From Akanthomyces muscarius (Eukaryota > Ascomycota > Sordariomycetes > Hypocreales > Cordycipitaceae): a stretch of DNA of 64,000 bases. The position numbers were made by a program, and so were the translations under genes. Under the pieces are notes generated by a model. The model searched no databases. It saw only the letters and a program-made list of their open reading frames with translations, and was not told where the DNA came from. Shown in pieces: positions 45,699-62,335 of this stretch (position 1 is its first letter; the number at the start of each line of letters is the position of its first letter). Location: NCBI RefSeq assembly GCF_028009165.1, contig NC_079241.1, forward strand, positions 6,076,001-6,140,000. Direction: 5' to 3'.

Positions 45699-46729
45699 CT
45701 GGTTGGTGGCGGTAGACCAACCTTTGTATTAGTGAGTTCCAGTGGCGCACTGAAACACCACCCATGTACCTATGACACTGCGAGCGGCGCCTGTATCTGT
45801 GAATTGTCACTTTGCAGAGCTCACTAATTGCAATTCATAGACAGCTTGGTGAGGTCGCCCGCTTATTGAACCGCTCAATAGCTGTTTGAACATATGCTGT
45901 GCATTGTGATTATTGATTAGCCCTGTAGAATTCTGAAGTACAGTGCCTCCAGGTAATTCCGAGCGCTAATGTATGGCGATTTGGTGGCAGTTCGCTCGGA
46001 ATTACCTTCAGCCCACTGTAGGTACCGCGGTACGTACCGAGTGTGACCGTCGAGGTCCTAACTACTGGTAGAGAGGCTCGCTGGTATCCTTGCTTATTAT
46101 CATGCCTGCCTGTCACCCGTCTCTGACGAGGTGCATGGCACTAAACTAGTGTGCCTGCAGGCGCTCCAGGCGGCATTGGTAACTAATCGACCACAGGAGT
46201 CGCCATCAAAGCCCACTTCACACACCCTCTTTCTCCTCTCAACTGTTCGCTCATTAACTGCTGGTATACCAACCAGTAGGCTTTTCGTACGGAGTAACTA
46301 CGTACAGACGGCTTGGCTTGCCCATCCCCATCCCCATTTCCCCAGTGTCACAACCGTTGACCCTCCCTCCTTTGAATCGTAACAAGGTCGATGCAACAAC
46401 GCCACGGCGAGGCCCCCAGACCAGGAAGGTGGCTGCAGCCTCACCAGCCATCTGCAATCGCTTAATCTACCAGTACATATTTACTTTCCCCGCTACCTGA
46501 GGGCTCATCTCGTTGCTCCACCCGTTGCTGGCTTCCTGTCTTGTGGCTGTCCGTCCGCTCGCAAATCTCTCTGGCCTGCCCACATAACCCAACCAAACCT
46601 GGGCGAGTATTTCTCCCGGCCGCCGCCCACCCCATCTTCCACAACAGCTTCCCCGTCCATCTTGCCTTGCCCGACTTCTCTGCTCACCATCCTGGAATCG
46701 CGGGCCTATGCCTGCAGCTTCGGTGCAAT
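45699..46729. other. Region upstream of ABC-3
   Basis: About 1 kb of non-repetitive sequence between the transposon nest and the ABC-3 start. It carries the hairpin mini-element at 45941-46018, a 12-bp palindrome GTACCGCGGTAC at 46022-46033, a TACGGAGTA motif at 46288-46296 and a CT-rich leader from about 46300 to the ATG. No gene is supported. Confidence 0.55.
45941..46018. mobile_element. 78-bp hairpin mini-element with CAGTG ends and TA flanks
   Basis: The sequence begins CAGTG and ends CACTG, and TA flanks both sides (45939-45940 and 46019-46020). The perfect inverted core AGGTAATTCCGAGCG (15 bp) lies at 45951-45965 and, reversed, near 45993-46007. CAGT-type ends with a TA duplication are characteristic of Tc1/mariner elements, so this looks like a MITE or internally deleted copy. 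It encodes nothing. Confidence 0.6.
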
Positions 46730-49700
46730 ATGGACGACTCCTCTTTTGGCCCGAGGTTACTCGACCGCTTCGATTTCACACTCGTTTTTGAGCATTCCAT
46801 GTTCTATATCGCGCCAGCCTCTATCATCATATTTTCGACACCCTACTACGCTTACACAATCTTTCGAGGTACTCCTATCGTACGCTCAGGGATTTTGCTG
46901 TGGCTGAAGCTCGCCTGCGTCGCTGCTTTAATTGGCATACATATCTCCGACGCCGTGCTTTGGTCAAGTTCACCACTCGCTTCCGAAGTCTCCAAGGCAG
47001 CTACCCTACTCTCCTGTATTGCAGCCGTCTGCGTTGCCATTCTCGTTTACGCCAGTCACGTTTATTTCTTACAGCCACGAGTATTTCTCGGCTTTTTCCT
47101 GTCCGCCACTATGCTCTTCGACATCGCAACCACCCTCACGTACTTCAACCGACCCGACCTTCACACGATTGCCCGACTCCATATCCCGATCCCTGTCCTC
47201 AAGTTTGGCATCATTTGTCTTGAAGAGGTCTCTAAACGAAGACTGATTCGTTCGGAAGCTCTGAGGGCCACGCTTGGAGACGACGCTTTGGCAGGATTTT
47301 GGAATAACTCGTTATTGATATGGGTCAACTCGGTCCTCCTACTTGGTTTCCGGAGCGATATTACCGTGGCTTCTTTGCCGAGCCTCGGGCTCGAATTCCA
47401 GTCCGAATCGCTCTACGGGGACTTCTCAGCTCAGTGGGATAAGGTTAGCAGAGATTCTAGATGGGCTTTACTAAAGGCCTGTGTCCGTACCATACCTTGG
47501 CCATTTTTATATGTCGTGCTGCCGCGACTGTTCAGGATTGGCTTCGATTTCGCGCAGCCATTTCTGTTGCAAGACATTGTCAACACAGTTTCTTTACCCG
47601 CTGAGCCGTCAACGGATGTAATGCGAGGACTCATACTTGCAACCGCCACTGTTTATATCGGCAAAACTGTATGTTTACCAATTTCTTGACACAACCATCC
47701 AGCTCATAATCATCAGGTATCTCGATCTTGGTATGGTCTCATTCAAATCCAGATGTTAATGTCCATTCGAGGCATCCTTATCAGTGCTATTTATCAAAAG
47801 TCGCTTAAACTCGGCAAGGATGCTTTGGAAGCCGAGGCCGCGGTCACACTTATGACTGCTGACACAGCTGGGGTGAACAGGCTTGTATCGCTGTCCTACA
47901 ACAGCTGGGCGCAAGTACTGGAAATTAGTGCTGGGGTTGCTATCTTAGGCGCCTTTGTTGGTGCCGCCACCCTCTTCACTATCATCCCGATCATCAGTAA
48001 GCACATCTCCCATCAGATCAATTGCCGACTTGCGTATACTAATAAGCCTTGTAGTAACCACTGTTTGGTCTGCACATGTTGCAAGCAAACTGATGTTGAC
48101 GTGCACAATTTGGAATGAGCATATCGAGGCTCGAGTAGCGGCGACATCAAATATTCTGGCACAAATCAGAGACATCAAAATGCTGGGTTTGACGCCTCTG
48201 TTGTTTGGACGTGTGCAACGACAATTTGATGATGAAGTTGATATCGCAATGACATATCACAAGCAGACGGCAGAAACACTCGGTATATGTAAGTTTGACT
48301 GAACTCTGAATGTCGTTGGTATCTAGCTAAAACATTCAAGCTGCCATCGCCGAACTGTTAACACCTGTCGTGGTTGTGGCAGCTACTGTGTTCTGGACTA
48401 GATCCACGGAACCAATCACTGCAGCACGACTCTTTACAACCCTTGCTGTTGTAACTCTGATAACAAGTCCACTGTTTTCCCTTATACACTCCTTCGGAAA
48501 TTATTCCGGTGGTCTTGCTTGCCTGGATCGCATCCAGGCGTATCTAAATTTGGCTGAGAGTGCAGATCCCCGCACAGTTTCTGAGCAAGATAATTCAATG
48601 GAGCAGCAAGAACCCATTCGTGGTGTCCCTGCACTGTCTGTATCAGGACTGAGAAATCGCCGTGCTACCCCCACTACTCTTGTTGTCTTCGCTGTCCAGA
48701 TTGCACGAGTATCTGTCTCCACGGACTTGTCAGGCCCCATCTTGACCGACATTACCATGGATGTGCCGATGGGCGGCATAACCATGATTCTTGGTCCTGT
48801 CGGATGCGGCAAATCCACGTTGCTGAGAACGCTTCTCGGCGAAACCAAATTACGATGCGGCACCGTGAAACTCGCTTCACGCTCCACTGCCTACTGCGGT
48901 CAGGTGCCCTGGATCGAAAACGACACGATCCAAGCCAATATTCTTTGTGGCAGACCATTCAGCGTTGCGCTGTACCGTAAAGTCGTATTCATTTGCGCGC
49001 TAGACGCCGATATTGCTCGGCTGCCTGGCCGCGATCAAACAATGGCCGGAACTGACGGCTGTAACCTCAGCGGGGGGCAGAAGCAGCGAATTGTAAGTAC
49101 AGACACGTCAGACGACTTTCTGAACTAACGCTGCTCTTGGACAAAGTCTTTGGCTCGCGCATTATACTCTCAAGCTGAGTTGATTATCCTCGACGATGTG
49201 TTGAGGGGCTTGGATAGGGAGACCTCTTCCACAGTTCGAACTCGCCTCTTTTCCGAGAGCGATATTCTGGAATCTGGCGTGTGTACAATTATCATGGCTA
49301 CCAGCACGACAGAACACCTTGTCGATGCTGAGTTCGCGTACGAGATGGATGAGGAAGGCAGAATCGATTTGTTTGCCAATCGCGAGCGTGAGCGCGAGAA
49401 TCGACGTCGAGTTGAGAGCCAGCGCCCAACCCAACCACAAGCAAGCGCATCGGCCGCCAATGCGCCATCCAACCTGGTGAACAATGCAGAATCCAGCGGC
49501 GCTGAAGCAACATCGTACGAACTTCCCGAGGCCGAACCGGCTCCGGACAATACTCTCCGAGACAATTTGTCAAGCAAGAAATACGGCGACTGGACACTGT
49601 ACAAATATTTCCTCTCGCCTGCTGGCTTCTATAACCTCGCCTTCTGCACTCTGACGATAGCAATTGCAGCTCTCTCAGACAGAATGCCGCGTAAGTCCGA

Positions 49701-51493
49701 ACGCTCCTCGCTATTTGTTACGTGCATCCTGACAAGTGCCAATAGCAATATTTGTTCGATTGTGGTTAGACCGTGACCCCCAAAATCGGCTTTACTTCAT
49801 CGGTTTCGCGCTGTTGAGCGCTGTTGGTCCTGCTCTCTACTACGCCACACCCAGGTAAATTCCATCATGTCATGGCCCTGAAACTCTGATTATTGACGCT
49901 GGATCTCACTAGGGTCCTCTATAATTCCATGATCCGAAAGGCAGCTCCAGCATTGCACCGTGATCTCCTATCGACTACTGGTAGCGCTACATTCGAGTTC
50001 CTCATGAACGAGGATGCAGGGTCTTTGCTCAATCGCTACAGTCAAGATATCTCAATGGCGACACAACAACTGCCTGAGAGTATTCAGCCCGTCATATGGG
50101 GTTAGTACTTGGCACTCATAAATATTCATCAGCGACTGACTCATTGTAGCCCTATTTACCCTTTTTATCGACGTCGGCATCATCTGCTCTGGCGCCACTT
50201 ATGCCGTTCCTATCATACCGTTCTTTATTCTCGCTCTCTTCTTGCTCCAGCATTTCTATCTACGAACCTCCCGCCAGCTGCGAATCTTGGAGCTAGATTC
50301 TTCAAAAGCCCTCATCCGCCATTTCACAGAGAGTGGCACTGGAATTGAGCATATCAGAGCGTTTCAACGCGAGGAAGAATTCAGCGCTCGACTCTTTCGC
50401 ATGCTGAATGAAACACAAAAACCATATTACTCATTATATTCCATCCAGCTATGGCTCACTTCAGTTCTGGAACTCATAACAGCGGTGGCTGCTGTTTCTG
50501 TCGTTTCCATAGCGTTGAACTTCAGAAATTCAACGTCAGCTACGGCCATGGGTCTCGCACTCCTGAACCTGGTTTCATTCAGTGAGTTCACTGGCGGCTC
50601 TATCCGATGGTTTATCGACATGGAAAACCAGTTCGGCGCTGTGGCTCGAATTCGAGACTTCAAAAGACAGACACCAACTGAAAAGGATGGAGATGGCTGT
50701 GAGGACGTCCCAGCGCAGTGGCCAGAGTCTGGTAGTATTAACTTCAACTGCGTGAGTGCTGTGTACAAACCAGAAAGTGAAAAACCCCATTTGGCTCTTG
50801 AGAATATCACGGTCAACATTCAGCCTGGACAGACTCTCGGACTGATAGGCCGAACGGGAAGGTAAGAAGCATGCACTCTTCAGAGTCTATCACGACTTGC
50901 TAACGGCGCCACATAGTGGTAAAACGTCGGTCCTGCTCGCCTTGCTTCACCTTTTGGAATATACGGGCAGCATTTATATTGACGGTCGCGAGCTTCGTAC
51001 TGTACCGCGCCAGCTGCTCCGGACCCGTATCACTACGATCACGCAAGCCGGTCTAATACTAAAAGCTTCCGTTCGGTTCAACATAGATCCATTCGAGTTC
51101 ACCTCTCGCCCGGGCAACTTCCCCACGGACGACACACTCGCCGGAATTTTACGCCGGGTTGGGCTTTGGGACTATGTCGCTCAACATGGAGGTTTGGATG
51201 CTCCCATGAAGGCAATGAAGTTCTCAATCGGACAAGGGCAGCTGTTCCAGCTCGCTCGTGCTATATTACACAAGCAAATCACTCGATCCAGCGTTGTTTT
51301 GATTGATGAGGGTACTGCCAGTATGGATCAGGAGACAGAACAACGAATGTACCACTTGATCGCCGAGGTTTTTGCAAACTGCACCAAGGTCATCATAAGT
51401 CATCGGGAGACAATGCTCACTCGGGTCGACGTCGTGTTAAATCTAACAGATGGTAGAGGAGAAGTCTACCGGACACAGGGGGCAGCCAACTAA
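46730..51493 (+). CDS. ABCC-type (MRP-like) ABC transporter, full length (ABC-3)
   Basis: Nine exons: 46730-47668, 47717-47996, 48055-48288, 48341-49092, 49147-49690, 49746-49854, 49913-50100, 50150-50861 and 50917-51493, in total 1445 codons (1444 aa). Domain order is TMD0-TMD1-NBD1-TMD2-NBD2. NBD1: Walker A GPVGCGKST, LSGGQKQR split from SLARALY by an intron, Walker B LIILDD with Asp at the catalytic position, as in other ABCC NBD1s. NBD2: GRTGSGKTS, itself completed across the last intron, signature FSIGQ (divergent), VVLIDEGTASMD with catalytic Glu, and switch His in IISHRE. The start MDDSSFGP parallels MGDDMFGP of ABC-1. Introns are 48-58 nt. It lies about 1 kb right of the transposon nest and appears intact. 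Cargo unknown; it could export toxic or secondary metabolites or conjugates. Confidence 0.92.
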
Positions 51494-51859
51494 AAATACT
51501 CCAGCTAGTTCAAGCAAACTCTTGTATATACAACATTTATTAGATGGTCGATTATGCACCTGGACCATGAATATAGACCTGAGGAAAATCCACGGTAGAG
51601 CTACTCCGTGATGCGAAGAAAACAAGCCGAACAGCACACCACCAACCAACCTGCAGTGGCGTAGGTGCCCCGGCACAGCCTGCTCCACTCGCGTGAGGCA
51701 CCCAGAGCACAGCACAGCCCGCTCGATGTAGCCAAATACTGGACCATTGACAACGCCCTCTACGGCCAGCAACCTAATTTCCAATTTTGATCGCAATCGT
51801 TCAATTAACGAGCACACGTCCCTTTTCGGTGCCAAGTTTGGCAGCAACTCCGAAAGAAG
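51494..51859. other. Intergenic region between ABC-3 and the MFS gene
   Basis: About 370 bases between two + strand genes. It must hold the ABC-3 3' end and the promoter of the next gene. No specific element is recognised. Confidence 0.5.
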
Positions 51860-53611
51860 ATGCCAAGTCACGGAGAAATGCCGGATGAGCAGCGCCCGCT
51901 GCTTCACGATGGCTGTTCCGCTGTTGGCAGCGACGCCAATCAATCCACGGCCTCGCGCCGCGGGCTCATCGTCTCGTCGCTGCTCATCCTGCTCTCTTGC
52001 AATCTCTACTCAATTATTGTAGATACGGCGGGCAACCAGCTGGTCGAGGGCGCGGCGTGCAAGCAGCTGCACCCCGAAGTCACAGACTGGTACCGCGACC
52101 CCATCTGCAAAAGCCTCGACGTGCAAGATCGCCTGGCCCTGATTACGGGGTGGGAGTTTTCGTGGGCGCTGGTGCCCGGATTGCTCCTGGCGATCCCCTA
52201 CGGCGTCTTCATGGATCGCTACGGGCCGCGGGCCATGTTGGTTCTCGTTGCGCTGGGCGGCTTGGTCACGCAAACGCTCTACCTGGCCGTCAGTAAGTCT
52301 TTCCCATGCGCGGATCAAGTATGAGCTACATGTCGCTAATCAGAAACATGAAAACCGTAAAGCCCAGTTCCCTGACATATTTGACCTGCGCATGCTTTGG
52401 GTTTGTGTATTCACCGGCTCTGTGTTTGGCGGCGGCAACGTTGGTTGGCAAGCGGTCATATACACCGTGGCGAGCATGATTGCTACAAAGAATAACAGGT
52501 GAGGGACCCTATATTTGCCAGTCGCATATGTGCATGCTTCTAATCACCAGCGTTGCAGGGCAGAGGTGTTCTTCTACATGACTTCCATTAGCACGCTGAA
52601 CACAATGGCAGGAGGATTTCTTGTCTACTGGGCAATGAACATTGGGCCTGTGTTCGCACAATCTCTCGGCTGCATTATTTGCGCCCTGGAATTCCTCCTA
52701 TCTTTTACTCTGCCAGGCGGTCTGGCCTCGGGCCAACCTGTAAAGGAGACAGACAGCAACGCGTCTGCCTGGGAGGCAATCGCTCACGGCTTCAGCGGAA
52801 CTAAAGAGGGCGTCAAAGGCTTTGGCAAATTGTTTAGCCAAAACCGTCAGCTTGGCCTTTTATTGTCCAGTCTTGTTCTTGCCACCATTGGTATTAGACA
52901 GTCGGGTATTCGACAGCAGTATGCAACACACAGATACGGTTGGTCTTGGGCGAAGGTGAGCACAACACACGTCCTATTTACTGAACCTTATACAAGTTAC
53001 CTTTGTGCTCTCGCTTTTTCCAACAACGATTTAACCCTTTTCTACTCTAGGCTGGCTTGATGGTCTCTGTCACCTCGACCACAACGCTCATTGTAATGGT
53101 CCTTCTTGTGCCGTTTGCAAGTCGACAGTTGCTCAAGACCCGTTCCGCAATGGGCAAGGACCTCATCATCGCCCGTGCGGGAATCCTCTCGCTCGCCTTT
53201 GGCAGTCTCCTGGTGGGCCTGGCCAGGACTTCGGAGCAGTTCATTGCGGCGCTCGTCTTCTACATGACGGAGAGCTGCTACATGCCCGCCATTATCAGCA
53301 TCATTGCTGCCATGGCGGGCGTTGACAATCTCCAGTCAGATCGCACCGGATCTCTATACATGGCGGTTGTTTTTATGAATAACATTGGTGCTATTGTCGC
53401 CGGGCCCATTGTCTCGTCACTTCTTCGTGTTGGCATGAGCCGTGGCGGGGACTGGGTCGGCCTGCCGTTCTTTGCCGAGGCGGCGATACAGATTTTTACG
53501 ATTTGCATAGTCTTTAGCATCAGGGAAATCCGCTACCGACATTTGCAAGCCCGGCAAGAGGAAGAAGGTGCGGCGCCTGCGGAATCAGACCAGCAAACTG
53601 TCAGAAGCTAG
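51860..53611 (+). CDS. MFS nutrient transporter (FMP42-like)
   Basis: Exons 51860-52292, 52363-52498, 52559-52955 and 53051-53611 encode 508 aa. The product is a twelve-helix major facilitator with a large loop after TM1 (about residues 55-95, with cysteines), a YGVFMDRYGPRAML motif A between TM2 and TM3, and a hydrophilic central loop (KETDSNASAWEAIAHGF). This arrangement resembles the fungal FMP42/SLC43-like group, whose members are thought to carry amino acids or other nutrients. The first intron is the least certain: the donor is a perfect GTAAGT, and I chose the AAG acceptor at 52362 because the nearer CAG at 52343 would break the frame; it sits about 25 nt after a CTAAT branch. No signal peptide. 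The substrate is unknown. Confidence 0.83.
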
Positions 53612-58224
<4,613 letters not shown>

Positions 58225-58689
58225 GGGCGGCCAGGGGTCACACGTCGGAATGGCTTTGTTGCTTTTTTCAGTCAATATTTTTAGGATACTTTAATGCCAC
58301 CCGCATTTGTGCTGATTCGGTTGAGATAACGTGCTGATCACGCAAGGATGCATGCTGTGCTACGTGGACTGGTAGCCGTGCAGTGGGGACGAAGCATGCC
58401 GCGCAGTTGCCCCTTGCCGCGTGCATTTTCGTACGCCGTCACACAGAAGGGGTCGCTCACCGATCTTTCTCAGCTGTACCTTGGTAGGCGTGCTGCAGGC
58501 AGTGCAGGGCTGCTGCCAGGGCCTCGATGTCTCGTAACCCGAGGTACCCTAAGGCAAGCCCCCAGGTTTCCCAATTCTTCCCGTTGCCCAAAACGGGCTA
58601 TATAAAGCAAGAGACCATTTCGCGCTCGCTGCCAATCGTTGCTAGTGAATTGACTCACCTTCGGCAAACATTCGAGCCTCCGGGAAATC
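58225..58689. other. Intergenic region after the beta-galactosidase
   Basis: About 460 bases containing the probable galactosidase transcription end. No gene or repeat is recognised. Confidence 0.45.
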
Positions 58690-59173
58690 ATGGCCCCCCC
58701 TGGCATTCTTCGCAGTGAAATGGCCGAACCCACCGCCAGTACGGCGATTGATACGAGCTTGTCGGGCTGCAATGGATGCGTCAAGATTGCCAGAGCAGAG
58801 CATCTCCTGAGACGGAGCTTGACCCCGGAAAGTCGTAAGTGAATTGCCATTGTTTTCAACTCCCTGTCTTCGATCTCGCCATTTTTCTTTTCGGCGTTGG
58901 CGTGACTCAGAGTCAAACTTGGTCTTCGAGTACTCTCTTGGTTGCGCCCGTGCAGAGAAGAGCCAGTGCTCGTCTCCACTAAAAATCGCAATGACACAAT
59001 TCCAGCACACCATCGTCGGCGGCCCATCGGCCCTGCAAGACTGCGTGACAGACTTAATTTTGCTGCATTGTTTTATTTACTTTGCTTCTTATGTCCCTTT
59101 CTCTTTCCTAGCAATCCTCATCTTATACATATCCCGAGCTAAGACGTGGCCGGACGTCAAAGGCATCAATTGA
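58690..59173 (+). CDS. Tentative small two-exon gene of unknown function
   Basis: Joining 58690-58834 to 58911-59173 removes a 76-nt intron with consensus donor GTAAGT and acceptor CTCAG and gives one open frame of 135 aa. The product would have a Ser/Thr/Ala-rich N-terminus with a CxxC, and a C-terminal hydrophobic helix (around LILLHCFIYFASYVPFSFLAILILY in part) followed by RAKTWPDVKGIN. No family is recognised. It lies within the roughly 1-kb gap before DUG2, so it could equally be a non-coding leader containing an intron, or chance. Confidence 0.25.
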
Positions 59174-59299
59174 CTTCTACAACGCGCCTCGGACCCCCCG
59201 CACATGCCACTTCTCTACCAATCCTTGGACCCTTGATTCTGGCCACCACACGCGATCACACCGAGCCTCGGGCTCCTCCTCCCGAACCACCCTTCCACA

Positions 59300-62018
59300 A
59301 TGCCGTCGCTTACACCTGATGCAGCCGTTGCCGCCGCCGCGTCCCTCGGCGGCCCCTCGCCTGAGACGGCGCCCGAGGGCAAGCCGAAGCTCCTCCACAG
59401 CCTCAAGCACGGCAGCGCCATCCTCGCCCTCGCCGCGAGCCCCGAGCACGACGCCATCTACGCCGGCACGCAGGACGGCGAAATCATAACCTGGTCTCTC
59501 TCAACCTTCCACCAGCTGCGGCACGTGCAGGCGCACAAACGCAGTATCCTCTCGCTGTTTCTCTCCCCCGACGGCTCGCTGCTCTTCTCCAGCGCAGGCG
59601 ACCCCATCATCAACGTATGGTGCCCCCGGACGCTGCGCCACCTCTACGAGATCTACGGCACCTACGACGTCGGCGACATCTTCAGCACCGCCTACAGCGC
59701 ACAGCACGACACGCTGTACCTCGGCGCCCAAAACACTTCGATCCAGTGGGTGCGGCTCGGCGACCCGAGCGCCGTCGTGGCCGCCGGCTCGCAGAAGCAC
59801 CCCGATCGCCGAAACCACAGATTCTTCGACTCCAAGGCCGTCGGCGGCGGGTCTACCCCGCGACGAAACGAGGACCGCTGGGCGCTGATTCCCCGCGCCA
59901 ACACGGTTCTTGAGATCGATAGCGGCTCCATCCGCAACTTTGCGCACTATGGCTACGTGTACTGCATGCTCATGGCCAAGGGCCCGACCGTGCTCGTGGA
60001 TGAAGACGACGATGTCCTGATTTCGGGTTCTGGGGACGGCACAATCAAGCTCTGGGCGCTGGGTCGTGGCACGCGAGAGGGCCTGGACGAGGGCGAGCCA
60101 GACCGTGGCACAATAGAGGAGATTATGACTCTGGGAACGGACGACGCAGATTCTGTGCTGTCGTTGGCCATTGATGGGTCATTCTTGTACTCGGGAAAGC
60201 TGGATGGCGTGGTGGAGCTGTGGGATCTCGACACGGCGCAGAAGCTGAGAGTCATCAAGGCGGGCGAGGCGGACATTATGGCTCTGCAAATGGCCTGCGG
60301 CTTTCTGTGGACCGGATCTACAGATGGCCATGCGAGCGTACGTTGTGGTCTTCCCATGGGGACGATTAGCAGGCTAACACTTTTACTAGAAATTCAGCAC
60401 CGTGCACTACGGCAAATATCAGCATCCCACGGACAAGATTGCACAGAAATACCAATGCCTTGGCCACTGGAAAGCGCATCAAGGCAAAATTCTGGCTTCT
60501 GCCGTGGTAAACTACCATAACGAGCAGTTCTACATTACCGGAGCCAACGACGACGAAATTAGCATCTGGGAGGTTACGGACTCCGACACGACGGCCCCGG
60601 AAACTGCCGAGGGCGGAGATGATCCTCTGCTGTCCACACTGGTAGACTTTGTCTCTTACAAGACAGTCTCGTCAAAGCCGGAATTCGCAGAGGACTGCCG
60701 CAGAGGCGCGACGTTTCTCGGTGCTCTGTTTAAGCGCCTGGGCGGTGACGTCGAGATGCTCAGCACAGAAAAGGGGCACAATCCTGTTGTGTATGCCAAG
60801 TTCTCAGCAAAGCAAGAGTCGGCCAAGACCCGGAAACGCATTCTGTTCTATGGCCATTATGATGTCGTCGCTGCCGACAATGAGACGGGAAAGTGGGCAA
60901 CAGACCCGTTCACAGTGACTGGCATCAACGGATACATCTATGGACGTGGCGTCAGCGACAACAAAGGTCCCATCGTAGCGGCGTTATATGCTGTCACAGA
61001 CTTGATGCAAGCCAAGCAGCTGGAGAATGACATCATTTTCCTTATCGAGGGTGAGGAAGAATATGGATCGCGAGGTTTCAAGGAGGCCGTGCGGCAAAAC
61101 AAGGACCGCATCGGCCATATTGACTACGTCCTCCTGGCCAACAGTTACTGGTTGGACGACGAAGTACCGTGCCTTACCTATGGTCTTCGTGGTGTCTTGC
61201 ACGCAACTGTGTGCGTTGATTCACCGCGACCTGACACCCACTCTGGAGTGGACGGGTCTTTCATGATGAACGAGCCGCTATCAGACCTGACCTGCATCAT
61301 TTCCAAACTCAAGGGTATCGGCAATCGAGTGCAAATTCGAGGGTTCTACAGCGGAATCCCAGCATTGACTCCTGCGGAAGAAGCACGCTACGACGACATT
61401 GTATCCATACTGAAGCGCGGCCGTTCAGACAACATCTCGGAAGAGACTCTCAAAAAATCTTTGATGGCGAGATGGCGCGAGCCCAACCTGACAGTCCATA
61501 GCTACAAGGTCTCTGGCCCCGATGGCAGCCTGGTCAGCAGTCACGCCAACTCGCACATCAGTCTGCGTCTCGTGCCTGGGCAAGAGGTCAATGATGTTGC
61601 CGAGGAGCTCACCCAGTTCCTGCTGCAGCAGTTTGCGACTTTAGAATCGCAGAACCAGCTGAGCATCAGCATCGACAATAAGGCGGAGCCTTGGCTCGGC
61701 GACACCAGCAACAGCATCTTTCGCACTCTCGAGCAGGCCATCATCGAAGCCTGGCCGGATTCGTTTGATACCGACAGCTCGGGTAAGATGCCTGCGGGCT
61801 CCAAGAACAAGGCCTCCAAGCCCCGTGGCCCCCTCTATATCAGAGAAGGTGGTTCCATTCCCGCCATTCGCTTCTTGGAGAAGGAGTTCAAGGCACCGGC
61901 CGCGCATCTGCCGTGCGGGCGCTCGAGCGACTCGGCGCACCTGAGCAACGAGCGCATGAGTGTGGTCAATTTGCTAAAGGCGCGCGAGATTATGGCCAAG
62001 GTCTTTCGCCGTCTGTAA
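59300..62018 (+). CDS. DUG2: Glutathione degradosome subunit DUG2 (WD40 plus M20 peptidase-like)
   Basis: Exons 59300-60337 and 60390-62018 (52-nt intron) encode 888 aa, close to yeast Dug2. The N-terminal half (about 30-410) is a WD40 propeller, with repeats such as SGSGDGTIKLWAL and YSGKLDGVVELWDL. The C-terminal half (about 430-888) is an M20-family metallopeptidase fold. Metal-site motifs visible: His502 in YGHYDVV, Asp536 in GVSDNKGP and Glu569-Glu570 in EGEEEYGS, with a late His in SDSAHLSNERM. At the position where Dug1-type enzymes have SDNYW this protein reads ANSYW. In yeast Dug2 pairs with Dug3 to split the gamma-glutamyl bond of glutathione in the cytosol. The ATG at 59300 precedes a low-complexity Ala stretch. 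It is followed by the thymidylate synthase gene on the same strand. Confidence 0.92.
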
Positions 62019-62335
62019 AAAAATTTAAGAAGAAAGAGCGCATAGAGCATGAGAGCGTACGATACCCTGCTTGGTGGTTGTTGTTTTGACCATGGAATAA
62101 AACGGCAAAAAGACACTGTATCAATAGAGAATAGCCATTCCCCAGAAATAGAAATAAAGCATTTCTCAGAAATTATTGACCATCGCGTGCCTCTGACCGT
62201 TGGCTGGGTGGTGTCATTGCTTGGGTGGTGGGGATCGACTAACACTAAACACTCTACGCGTGCTTGCAGCCCCGCGACGCGTCTTCCAGATTCACACTTG
62301 CATCCAACACCACATCGGAAAAATACCCCTCCAAA
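62019..62335. other. Intergenic region between DUG2 and thymidylate synthase
   Basis: About 320 bases with an A-rich stretch after the DUG2 stop (likely 3' end). The promoter of the next gene must lie here. An in-frame short reading at 62049 is unlikely to be real. Confidence 0.5.
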
